Shown piece by piece: positions 1 to 7,908 of a stretch of DNA of 64,000 nucleotides. This stretch comes from ZC4RG42 sp003242425 (GTDB taxonomy: Bacteria; Pseudomonadota; Gammaproteobacteria; Burkholderiales; SG8-39): positions 21,363 to 85,362 of the forward strand of contig CALCIE010000087.1 of NCBI GenBank assembly GCA_937907425.1, read 5' to 3'. Every line of letters starts with the position of its first letter. Positions within the stretch are counted from its first letter, which is position 1. Made by a program: the position numbers and the translations under genes. The notes below the pieces were generated by a model, which was not told the origin of the DNA, searched no databases, and saw only the letters and a program-made list of their open reading frames with translations.

Positions 1-317
1 AACTGCTGGCCGAGCGCTACGCTCCGGCCATCGCGCGCTTCAAGGATGCCTTCGCCGAGGCGCTGCCGCAGCTCTCGCGCCAGGAACTGTCCTGGCGGCT
101 GCATTTCATGATGGGGGCGCTGGCCTACACGCTGGCCGGCGCCGACGCCTGGAGGCTCATCGCCGCCATCCAGCCCGAGGCCGAGCGCGACGACGAGCTG
201 CTTCTGCGCCGGCTGACGCCCTTCCTGCTCGCCGGCCTGCAAGCGCCTGCGCCGCTGCTCGACGACGAGTCCCGCACCACGCCGCACCGCGCCGCATCCC
301 CGGAGGAGTCCCGATGA
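1..317 (+). CDS. TetR-family transcriptional regulator, C-terminal part (5' truncated by window edge)
   Basis: The reading frame is open from base 3 and ends at TGA 315-317, giving the last 104 residues of a helical protein. The segment around FMMGALAYTLAG resembles the C-terminal ligand-binding domain of TetR-type fatty-acid regulators; the DNA-binding N-terminus lies outside the window. Its stop overlaps the start of the fadE-like gene by four bases (ATGA), so the two are translationally coupled. By context it is inferred to be the repressor of the beta-oxidation operon that follows, sensing an acyl-CoA. The family call rests on partial sequence and position. Confidence 0.7.
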   Translation, partial: LLAERYAPAIARFKDAFAEALPQLSRQELSWRLHFMMGALAYTLAGADAWRLIAAIQPEAERDDELLLRRLTPFLLAGLQAPAPLLDDESRTTPHRAASPEESR

Positions 318-2644
318 TGGTTCTTTATGTACTGCTCGCCCTCGTTCTCGCCGGATGCCTCGTGCTCGGCGTGCCGGCGATCCGGCGGCCGTTGCTGAGC
401 GACCGCATCCTGGCGATGTTCCGCAAGGTGATGCCGCCGATGTCGGACACCGAGGCCGATGCCATCCATGCCGGCACGGTGTGGTGGGACGGTGAGCTGT
501 TCTCCGGCAGGCCGGACTGGGCGAAACTGCTCGCCTACCCCAAGCCCACGCTCACGCCGGAGGAACAAAGCTTTCTCGACAACGAGGTCGAGGAGCTCTG
601 CCGGCTCTGCAGGGACTGGGACACCTACGCCATCAACGATCTGCCGCCCGAGGCATGGCAGTACATCAAGGAGAAGCGCTTCTTCGGCATGATCATCCCG
701 AAGGAGTACGGCGGACTGGGCTTCTCCGCCTACATGCACTCGCAGGTCATCACCAAGCTGTCGACGCGCTGCAGCGCCGCCGCGGTGACGGTGATGGTGC
801 CGAACTCGCTCGGTCCGGCCGAGCTGCTGCTGCATTACGGCACCGAGGAGCAGAAACGCCATTACCTGCCGCGCCTCGCCACGGGCGAGGAAATCCCCTG
901 CTTCGCGCTCACGAGTCCGCACGCCGGTTCGGATGCCGCCTCGATTCCCGACTACGGCATCGTCTGCAAGGGTATGTGGAACGGGCGGGAAGTGCTGGGT
1001 ATGCGCGTGACCTGGGAGAAGCGTTACATCACGCTGGGGCCGGTCGCCACGCTGCTGGGGCTCGCCTTCCGCCTCTACGATCCCGACCACCTGCTCGGCG
1101 ACAAGGAGGACCTGGGCATCACCTGCGCGCTCGTGCCGACCAATACGCCGGGCGTGCACATCGGCCGCCGCCACTTCCCGCTCAATGCGGTGTTCATGAA
1201 CGGCCCGAACTGGGGCAAGGACGTTTTCATGCCGCTCGACTGGATCATCGGCGGCCCGAAGATGGCCGGCCAGGGCTGGCGCATGCTGATGGAGTGCCTC
1301 GCCGCGGGCCGTTCCATTTCGCTGCCCTCCTCCAACACCGGCATGGCCAAGCTCGCGGTGCGCGGCACCGGCGCTTACGCCCGCATCCGCCAGCAGTTCA
1401 ATCTGCCCATCGGCAGGTTCGAAGGCATCGAGGAGCCGCTCGCGCGCATGGGCGGCAACCTCTACATGATCGATGCTGCACGCCGCATGACCGCCGGCGC
1501 CATCGATATGGGCGAGAAGCCCTCAGTGATTTCCGGCATCGTCAAATACCACGCCACCGAGCGTACACGGCAGATCATCAACGACGCCATGGACATCCAG
1601 GGCGGCAAAGGCATCTGCCTCGGCCCCAACAATTTCATGGGCCGCGCCTACCAGCAGATTCCCGTGTCCATCACCGTGGAAGGCGCGAACATCCTCACCC
1701 GCAGCCTGATCATCTTCGGCCAGGGCGCGATCCGCTGCCATCCTTACGTGCTGAAGGAAATGATGGCCGCGCGCGAGGCCGACCACGCCCGCGCCTCGCG
1801 CGAATTCGACCGCGTGTTCTGGCGTCACGTGAAGTTCGCGCTCTTTAACGGCCTGCGTTCGTTCTTCATGGCCCTCACCGGCTCGCATTTCGTGCGCGTA
1901 CCCGACAACGTCGCGCCGGAGAACCGGCGCTACTTGCAGCAGCTCACGCGCTTTTCGGCCGCCTTCGCCTTCGTCGCCGACGTCTCCATGCTCGTCATGG
2001 GCGGCGCGCTGAAACGGCGCGAGAAACTGTCGGCGCGGCTCGGCGACATCCTGTCGCTGCTCTATCTGTGCTCGGCGACGCTGAAGCGCTACGAGGACGA
2101 CGGCCGGCCGAAGGAAGACAAGCCGCTGCTCGACTGGGCGATCTGGGATGCCATGTTCAAGGCTCAGAATGCCTTCGAAGGCGTGATGTCAAACTATCCC
2201 AACCGCGCAGCGGCGCGCATCCTGCGCTGGTTCGTGTTCCCGCTCGGCCGGCCCTACGTGGTGCCGTCGGACAAGCTCGGCCACGAAGTGGCGAAGCTGC
2301 TGATCGAGCCTTCGCCCACGCGCGACCGGCTCACCGCCGACATGTACATCCCGCGCGAAGAGGACATCATCAGCACGCTGGAACGCGCGCTGCATGCCGT
2401 CATCGCCGCCGAGCCGATCGAAGCCAAGATCCGCGCCGCCGTGAAGGCCGGCCGCATCCGCAGCTTCACGCAGGCGGAAACGCTGCAGGCCGCCCTGCAG
2501 GCCGGCATCATCAGCGCCGAGGAACTCGCGCAGCTCGAACAGGCCATCGTGCTGCGCAATGAAGTCATCCGGGTGGACGACTTCCCGCCCGACCTGTCGC
2601 TTGGCGAAAGCACGCGACCCAAGACCGCACGCGCGGTCGCCTGA
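314..2644 (+). CDS. fadE: Acyl-CoA dehydrogenase, FadE type
   Basis: This 776-residue flavoprotein catalyses the first oxidation step of fatty-acid beta-oxidation (acyl-CoA to trans-2-enoyl-CoA). Its length is close to E. coli FadE (814). Residues 1-25 form a hydrophobic N-terminal segment, as in FadE-type membrane-associated dehydrogenases. The acyl-CoA dehydrogenase core runs over about 75-480 with the ALTSPHAGSD motif, and the catalytic glutamate is E456 in VEGANILTR. A FadE-specific C-terminal helical domain (DUF1974 type) fills about 490-770. A purine-rich GGAGGAG precedes the ATG. It is the first structural gene of a compact operon with the thiolase 12 bases downstream. Confidence 0.95.
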   Translation: MMVLYVLLALVLAGCLVLGVPAIRRPLLSDRILAMFRKVMPPMSDTEADAIHAGTVWWDGELFSGRPDWAKLLAYPKPTLTPEEQSFLDNEVEELCRLCRDWDTYAINDLPPEAWQYIKEKRFFGMIIPKEYGGLGFSAYMHSQVITKLSTRCSAAAVTVMVPNSLGPAELLLHYGTEEQKRHYLPRLATGEEIPCFALTSPHAGSDAASIPDYGIVCKGMWNGREVLGMRVTWEKRYITLGPVATLLGLAFRLYDPDHLLGDKEDLGITCALVPTNTPGVHIGRRHFPLNAVFMNGPNWGKDVFMPLDWIIGGPKMAGQGWRMLMECLAAGRSISLPSSNTGMAKLAVRGTGAYARIRQQFNLPIGRFEGIEEPLARMGGNLYMIDAARRMTAGAIDMGEKPSVISGIVKYHATERTRQIINDAMDIQGGKGICLGPNNFMGRAYQQIPVSITVEGANILTRSLIIFGQGAIRCHPYVLKEMMAAREADHARASREFDRVFWRHVKFALFNGLRSFFMALTGSHFVRVPDNVAPENRRYLQQLTRFSAAFAFVADVSMLVMGGALKRREKLSARLGDILSLLYLCSATLKRYEDDGRPKEDKPLLDWAIWDAMFKAQNAFEGVMSNYPNRAAARILRWFVFPLGRPYVVPSDKLGHEVAKLLIEPSPTRDRLTADMYIPREEDIISTLERALHAVIAAEPIEAKIRAAVKAGRIRSFTQAETLQAALQAGIISAEELAQLEQAIVLRNEVIRVDDFPPDLSLGESTRPKTARAVA

Positions 2645-2656
2645 GAAGAGGGGACC

Positions 2657-3937
2657 ATGAGCAAAGCGATTTACATCGTCGACGGCGCACGCACGCCCTT
2701 CCTCAAGTCGAGGAACCGTCCGGGGCCCTTTTCCGCCGCCGACCTCGCCACGATCGCCGGGCGCGCCCTGTTGTTGCGGCAGCCTTTCGAGCCCCACGAG
2801 CTCGACGAAGTGATCCTGGGCTGCGCGGTGCCGGCGCCGGACGAGATGAACATCGCGCGCGTCGCCGCGCTGCGCATGGGCTGCGGCCGCCGGGTACCGG
2901 CCTGGGCCGTCATGCGCAACTGCGCCTCGGGCATGCAGGCGCTGGATGCCGCCATCGCCAACATGAACGCCGGCCGTTCGCAGCTCGTGCTCGCGGGCGG
3001 CGTCGATGCGCTCTCGCGCGCACCGCTGCTGTTCTCCGAGGGCATGGTGATGTGGCTCTCCAACTTCTACACCGCGAAAACCATCGGCCAGAAGCTCGCG
3101 CTGCTGCCCAGGTTCCGGCCGCAATATCTCGCGCCGGTGATCGGCATCGTGAAGGGCCTCACCGACCCCAACGTCGGTCTCATCATGGGCCAGACGGCGG
3201 AGAACCTCGCCTACCGCTTCGGCATCGGCCGCACGGCGCAGGACGCGTTCGCCGCGCGCAGCCATCAGCGCGTCCTGCAGGCGCAGGAAAACGGCTGGTT
3301 GCAGGAGATCGTGCCGATGTACGACGAGCGCGGCAACGTCTACACCCGCGACGACGGCGTGCGCGCCGATTCGACCGTCGAGAATCTCGCCAAGCTGCAG
3401 CCCTTCTTCGACAAGCACTACGGTACGGTGACGGCGGGCAACAGCTCGCAGATCACCGACGGCGCGGTATGGATGATCCTCGCCACCGAGGAGGCGCTCG
3501 ATCAATACGGGCTCACGCCCATCGGCCGCATCGTCGATACGCACTGGGCGGCGCTCGATCCCGCGCACATGGGGCTCGGTCCGGTGCACGCCGCAACGCC
3601 GCTGCTCGAGGCGAACGGCCTCGGACTCGAAGATATCGACGCCTGGGAGATCAACGAGGCCTTCGCCGCGCAGGTGCTGGCCTGCATCGAAGCCTGGAAG
3701 GACGAGCGCTACTGCCGCGAAGAGCTGGGCCTCGAGGGCGCGCTCGGCGAACTGGATATGGACAAGCTCAACATCGACGGCGGCGCCATCGCGCTCGGCC
3801 ACCCGGTCGGCGCCTCGGGCGCGCGCATCGTGCTGCACCTGCTGCACGTGCTCAGGCGCACGGGCGGTCGGCGCGGCATGGCCGCGATCTGCATCGGCGG
3901 CGGCCAGGGCGGCGCCATGCTGATCGAGGCGCTTTGA
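2657..3937 (+). CDS. fadI: Acetyl-CoA acyltransferase (3-ketoacyl-CoA thiolase)
   Basis: A 426-residue thiolase that cleaves 3-ketoacyl-CoA with CoA to release acetyl-CoA, the last step of beta-oxidation. Catalytic residues visible are the nucleophile C89 (NCASGMQ), H382 (GHPVGASG) and the second cysteine C412 (CIGGGQGG). Length and the insertion-containing middle region fit the FadI-like subgroup better than the shorter FadA, though the symbol is by similarity. An AGAGGGGACC Shine-Dalgarno sits before the ATG. It lies between FadE and the multifunctional hydratase/dehydrogenase, so the operon encodes a complete spiral. Confidence 0.93.
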   Translation: MSKAIYIVDGARTPFLKSRNRPGPFSAADLATIAGRALLLRQPFEPHELDEVILGCAVPAPDEMNIARVAALRMGCGRRVPAWAVMRNCASGMQALDAAIANMNAGRSQLVLAGGVDALSRAPLLFSEGMVMWLSNFYTAKTIGQKLALLPRFRPQYLAPVIGIVKGLTDPNVGLIMGQTAENLAYRFGIGRTAQDAFAARSHQRVLQAQENGWLQEIVPMYDERGNVYTRDDGVRADSTVENLAKLQPFFDKHYGTVTAGNSSQITDGAVWMILATEEALDQYGLTPIGRIVDTHWAALDPAHMGLGPVHAATPLLEANGLGLEDIDAWEINEAFAAQVLACIEAWKDERYCREELGLEGALGELDMDKLNIDGGAIALGHPVGASGARIVLHLLHVLRRTGGRRGMAAICIGGGQGGAMLIEAL

Positions 3938-3950
3938 GGGGGACGAGAAC

Positions 3951-5927
3951 ATGAATGAGGAAAACACCCTGATACCGCCGGCTGCCGGCAGCGAGGCGAG
4001 CTACCGGCACTGGCGCATGGAGACCGACCGCGACGGTCTGGTGTGGCTCACGCTCGACAAGGCGGGCAGCTCGACCAACACGCTGAGCCGCGAGGTGCTG
4101 GACGAGTTCGAATCCATCCTCGACGGCTTCATCGCCCGCAATCCGCGCGGTCTCATCATCCGCTCCGGCAAGGAGAAAGGCTTCATCGCCGGCGCGGACA
4201 TCAACGAATTCGACGACATCGACAAGCCGGAAGTCGCGGTCGCGTTGATGCGGCGCGGCTGGGATCTGTTCAACAAGCTCGCCGCGGTGCGCTTTCCCAC
4301 GCTTGCGCTGGTGCGCGGTTTCTGCATGGGCGGCGGCCTGGAACTGGCGCTCGCCTGCCGCTACCGCATCGCGGTCGACGATCCCTCCACGCGTTTCGCG
4401 CTGCCCGAAGTGATGCTCGGCATCCTGCCCGGCTGGGGCGGCGTGAAACGCCTCACCGGTGTGGTCGGTCCGACGGCGGGCCTCGACATGATGCTCACCG
4501 GCCGCGCCGTCGATGCGCGCCGCGCCAAACAGATCGGGCTCGTCGATGCCAGCGTGCCGCCCCGGGTGATGGAGAACAGCGCGCGCGTAATGCTGGTGCG
4601 TGGCAATCCGCCGCGTGAATTACCGCTCGTCCAGCGTCTGCTCGACGGGCCGCTGCGCAACGTCGCGGCGCGCTTCGCGCTCAAGCAACTGGAACGCAAG
4701 GCGCGGCGCGAACACTATCCCGCGCCCTACGCGATCCTCGAGCTGTGGCAGAAGTACGACGGCGATCCCTTCGCGCCGCCGCCGCACGACCCGGCCTCGA
4801 TCGCCTATCTGGTCCAGCATCCGACGACGAAGAACCTCATCCGCGTGTTCCATTTGCAGGAGCGGCTGAAATCGCTCGGCAAGGGCATCGGCTTCGAGGC
4901 GAAGCACGTGCATGTCATCGGCGCCGGCACGATGGGCGGCGATATCGCCGCGGTCTGCGCGCTGCGCGGCCTCACCGTGACGCTGCAGGACACCGCGCCC
5001 GAACGCCTCGGGCCGGCGATGAAACGCGCTGCGGAGCTCTTCAGGAAACGCATCCGCGACCGCTTGCGCGCGCGCGATGCGATGGACCGTCTCATCCCCG
5101 ATCTCGCGGGCGACGGCATTCGCCGCGCCGACGTCGTCATCGAAGCGGTGGTGGAAAACCTGCAGGTGAAGCAGGAGCTGTTCGCGCGCATCGAGGCGCA
5201 GGCGAAGCCCGGCGCCATCCTCGCGACCAACACCTCCAGCCTCAAGCTCGCCGACATCGGCGCGCAGATGCGCGATCCTTCGCGGCTCGTCGGCCTGCAT
5301 TTCTTCAATCCGGTGCCGCAGATGATGCTGGTGGAAGTGGTCTCGGGCACCGGCACCGATCCCGAGTGGGCGCGGCGCGCGCTCGCTTTCGTGCGTCAGA
5401 TCGACAAGCTGCCGCTGCCGACGAAGGACACCGCGGGCTTCCTCGTCAACCGCGTGCTGATGCCCTACATGCTCAACGCCTTCCGCATGGTGGACGAGGG
5501 CCTTGCGCCAGAAACCGTCGACAAGGCCGCGGAACAGTTCGGCATGCCGATGGGGCCGATCACGCTGGCCGATACGGTGGGCCTGGACATCTGCGCAGTG
5601 GTGGGCAAACAGCTCGTACCGGAAGCCGCGCCGCCGCGCAAGCTGAGCCAGCTCGTCGAAGCGGGCAAACTCGGCAAGAAAAGCGGCGAAGGCTTCTACC
5701 GCTGGCACGAGGGCAAGCCGGTGAAAGGGCCGGCGGGCCACGTCGACGAGACGCTGATCCGGCGGCTCCTCACGCCCTATCTCGATGAGGCGCGCCGCGC
5801 GGTGGAGGAAGGCATCGTCGCCGACGCGGATCTCGCCGATGCCGGGCTGATCTTCGGCACCGGTTTCGCGCCCTTCCGCGGCGGGCCATTGCATTACGCT
5901 CGCAGCCTCGAACAGGAGCAGCACTGA
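3951..5927 (+). CDS. fadJ: Multifunctional enoyl-CoA hydratase / 3-hydroxyacyl-CoA dehydrogenase (FadJ/FadB type)
   Basis: A 658-residue fusion carrying the two central beta-oxidation steps. Residues 25-210 are a crotonase fold with oxyanion glycines in FCMGGGLEL and the two hydratase glutamates E131 and E153. Residues 317-500 are a Rossmann dehydrogenase with the NAD motif G324-A-G-T-M-G329 and catalytic H450 (LHFFNP). Residues 500-650 hold the two C-terminal helical domains. It starts 13 bases after the thiolase, and its TGA overlaps the thioesterase ATG by one base (TGATG). Presumed to form the trifunctional complex with the upstream thiolase. Confidence 0.93.
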   Translation: MNEENTLIPPAAGSEASYRHWRMETDRDGLVWLTLDKAGSSTNTLSREVLDEFESILDGFIARNPRGLIIRSGKEKGFIAGADINEFDDIDKPEVAVALMRRGWDLFNKLAAVRFPTLALVRGFCMGGGLELALACRYRIAVDDPSTRFALPEVMLGILPGWGGVKRLTGVVGPTAGLDMMLTGRAVDARRAKQIGLVDASVPPRVMENSARVMLVRGNPPRELPLVQRLLDGPLRNVAARFALKQLERKARREHYPAPYAILELWQKYDGDPFAPPPHDPASIAYLVQHPTTKNLIRVFHLQERLKSLGKGIGFEAKHVHVIGAGTMGGDIAAVCALRGLTVTLQDTAPERLGPAMKRAAELFRKRIRDRLRARDAMDRLIPDLAGDGIRRADVVIEAVVENLQVKQELFARIEAQAKPGAILATNTSSLKLADIGAQMRDPSRLVGLHFFNPVPQMMLVEVVSGTGTDPEWARRALAFVRQIDKLPLPTKDTAGFLVNRVLMPYMLNAFRMVDEGLAPETVDKAAEQFGMPMGPITLADTVGLDICAVVGKQLVPEAAPPRKLSQLVEAGKLGKKSGEGFYRWHEGKPVKGPAGHVDETLIRRLLTPYLDEARRAVEEGIVADADLADAGLIFGTGFAPFRGGPLHYARSLEQEQH

Positions 5928-6322
5928 TGGAAGAGAAGGTTTCCCTGCCCGCCGACCGCGAACCGACGCTGCGCGTCGTGCCGATGCCGGCCGACGCCAA
6001 CCAGCATGGCGACATCTTCGGCGGCTGGATCATGTCGCACGTGGACATCGCCGGCGCCGTGGTGGCGGCCCAACGCGCGCGCGGGCCGGTGGCCACCGTG
6101 GCGGTACAGTCCTTCGTCTTCCGCCAGCCGGTGCAGATCGGCGATCTGCTGTCCTTCTATACGGAGATCCTGCGCATCGGCACGACCTCCATCACCGTGC
6201 GCGTGGAGGTTTATGCGCAACGCAATCCCGAGGATATCGAAGTGGTGCGCGTGACCGAGGCGACGCTGACCTATGTCGCGCTGGGACCGGACAAGCGGCC
6301 GCGGCCGGTGCCCAAGGACTGA
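5927..6322 (+). CDS. Acyl-CoA thioesterase, YciA-like hotdog protein
   Basis: A 131-residue single hotdog-fold thioesterase. The segment ANQHGDIFGGWIMS, followed by a long helix, is the typical YciA/BACH active-site signature, with the conserved Asp after the helix cap. These enzymes hydrolyse short to long acyl-CoA to free acid and CoA. The start overlaps the fadJ-like stop by one base, so it belongs to the beta-oxidation operon, probably releasing trapped CoA when the spiral stalls. Length and motif are normal for the family. Confidence 0.88.
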   Translation: MEEKVSLPADREPTLRVVPMPADANQHGDIFGGWIMSHVDIAGAVVAAQRARGPVATVAVQSFVFRQPVQIGDLLSFYTEILRIGTTSITVRVEVYAQRNPEDIEVVRVTEATLTYVALGPDKRPRPVPKD

Positions 6323-6411
6323 ATCGGGGACTGAGAAGCGCACGGCACCTCTCGACGTAAAGCGGCGCAAGCCCGACAATCCGGGCACGGGGCAAACCGG
6401 AACAGGACCGA

Positions 6412-7077
6412 ATGGCTTCCAAGGATCTCGACATCGAGGCGCGCGGCGAGCGGCTGGTGCTGCTTCCTGAACGCGCGGTGTACTGGCCCAAGCGCCACAC
6501 CCTGCTGGTGGCCGATGCCCATTTCGGCAAGGCAAGCCTGCGCGCCGACGGCACGCCTTCCTCGCGCGGCACCTTGAACGAATCCCTGGCGCGCCTGGAC
6601 GCCATCCTGGCGCGCCACCCGGTGAAGCAGATCATTTTCCTGGGCGATTTCCTGCACGAGGAGAAAGGACGCGAGCCGGCCACCTTCGAGAAGCTGCAAA
6701 GCTGGCGCGAACGCCATCCCGACCTGGAGCTCATGCTGGTGCGCGGCAGCCGCGACACCCACACTGGCGATCCGCCCAAGTCGCTGCGCGTGCAGGTGGT
6801 GGACGAGTGCTATCCCTTCGATCCCTTCGCGCTCTGTCACGAGCCGGCCGAAGCGGTACGCCGTTTCGCCATCGCAGGCTATCTGCATCCGGTCTTCGCC
6901 CTGCGCGGGCGCGCCAACGAAAGGCTGCGTCTGCCCTGCTTCTGGTTCAGCGAAAACTTCGCGGTGCTGCCGGCCTTCGGTTCCTTCTCAGGCGGCTATC
7001 TCATCGAACGCCGGCCGGGCGACCGGGTCTTCCTGATCGCCGACAACGAAATCCTCGCGGTGGAGCCGCTGAAGTGA
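6412..7077 (+). CDS. PdeM-like calcineurin-family phosphoesterase with altered metal motifs
   Basis: 221 residues, resembling PdeM (ligase-associated DNA damage response endonuclease). Motifs in order are VADAHFGK near residue 30 (metal-binding D-x-H) and LGDFLHEEKGR near 80 (GD). The usual GNHD block then reads GSRDTHTGDPP near 113, and the usual GHLHP reads GYLHP near 160. Two metal or phosphate ligands (Asn and His of GNHD, first His of GHxH) are therefore replaced, so activity is doubtful or altered. None of the usual Lhr-helicase or DNA-ligase partners is adjacent. The stop overlaps the next start by one base (TGATG). Confidence 0.75.
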   Translation: MASKDLDIEARGERLVLLPERAVYWPKRHTLLVADAHFGKASLRADGTPSSRGTLNESLARLDAILARHPVKQIIFLGDFLHEEKGREPATFEKLQSWRERHPDLELMLVRGSRDTHTGDPPKSLRVQVVDECYPFDPFALCHEPAEAVRRFAIAGYLHPVFALRGRANERLRLPCFWFSENFAVLPAFGSFSGGYLIERRPGDRVFLIADNEILAVEPLK

Positions 7078-7658
7078 TGGAAACGGCGGACGGGCTCCTC
7101 CCTTTGGCGGAATTGCTGCTCGGCCGCCCTGCCGATCCGGAGGAAGGCCGTACCGCCGCGCTGCTGGCGGGACTCGCCGCGGAACGCGAGCGCCTCGGCA
7201 AGGCGCCCTATCTCGTCGTGCTGCACAGCGAGATCTACGGCGAGGACGGCCTCGCGCAGCGGCTTCATCTGCTCGAAGCCGCGACGACGCCGGAAGGGGC
7301 CAAGGCCCGCATGGAAACGGCCATGGCGACGCTCATGGAAGCGCGCGTGCGCATCGAAGGCCGCTGGCAGGTTGCGCGTCTGCACGAACCGCTGCCGCTG
7401 CCTCCGGCGGATGCGAACGGAGCGTTGCGCAGCCTGTACGTCGATGCGTTCGAAATACGCGCCGAAGCCTTCGAGCGCGAACACCACTGCTTTCGCGTGA
7501 TCGGGAGCTTCGGGGACTGGATCGTGGACCGGCCGCTGATCGAATTCTTCGGGCCGCTTGCGCCCTGCCTGAGCGAATACTTCGCCGGGCTGGGCAGCGC
7601 GTTGCTGGAAGGCGAGGAACTGCCGGACCCGCTCGCGCCGCGACAGGTCGCGCCCTGA
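7077..7658 (+). CDS. Conserved-looking protein of unknown function
   Basis: 193 residues, start chosen because the ATG overlaps the PdeM-like stop (TGATG), which implies translational coupling. I do not recognise a family. The protein is soluble with no signal or membrane segment: a helical N-terminal half (residues 1-100, acidic and Leu-rich) and a C-terminal part with more hydrophobic beta-like stretches around FRVIGSFGDWIVDRP. Two in-frame upstream starts exist but overlap the phosphoesterase. Codon use and GC match the neighbours. Any role is probably linked to the phosphoesterase it is coupled to. Confidence 0.7.
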   Translation: METADGLLPLAELLLGRPADPEEGRTAALLAGLAAERERLGKAPYLVVLHSEIYGEDGLAQRLHLLEAATTPEGAKARMETAMATLMEARVRIEGRWQVARLHEPLPLPPADANGALRSLYVDAFEIRAEAFEREHHCFRVIGSFGDWIVDRPLIEFFGPLAPCLSEYFAGLGSALLEGEELPDPLAPRQVAP

Positions 7659-7661
7659 ACG

Positions 7662-7856
7662 CTAGTCCTGTCCGCCGCCACGCCGGCGCGCCTGCCAGCG
7701 TTCGGGCAGGAAAGCGAGCAGCGCCACCGCCGCGATGATGAGCAACAGGGTCACGACCATCTGCAGGAAGGTGTAGTTGGGCGCATCGCGTCCCACGAAC
7801 CAGCCGGCGATCACCCCGCCCGCGATGGAGAACAGCCTCAACAGCCAGCCCAGCAT
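7662..7856 (-). CDS. Small membrane protein, two predicted helices
   Basis: 64 residues with two hydrophobic stretches, about residues 4-21 (LLRLFSIAGGVIAGWFVG) and 31-48, and a basic C-terminus (ERWQARRRG) that should sit in the cytoplasm. No family recognised. It ends three bases from the convergent unknown gene and lies upstream-facing away from the kinase operon. The coding pattern (GC-rich third positions, hydrophobic helices) supports a real gene, but there is no direct functional evidence. Confidence 0.6.
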   Translation of the reverse strand: MLGWLLRLFSIAGGVIAGWFVGRDAPNYTFLQMVVTLLLIIAAVALLAFLPERWQARRRGGGQD

Positions 7857-7908
7857 GCTTGCAATTCCGTGTAGGGACCGGGCGCCAGTCTAACACCCGG
7901 CGTGCGCG

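Noticed and set aside
2189..3967. Leftward 592-codon frame under fadE and the thiolase
   Set aside because: Antisense to two well-identified genes and without a domain; third-position GC explains the open frame.
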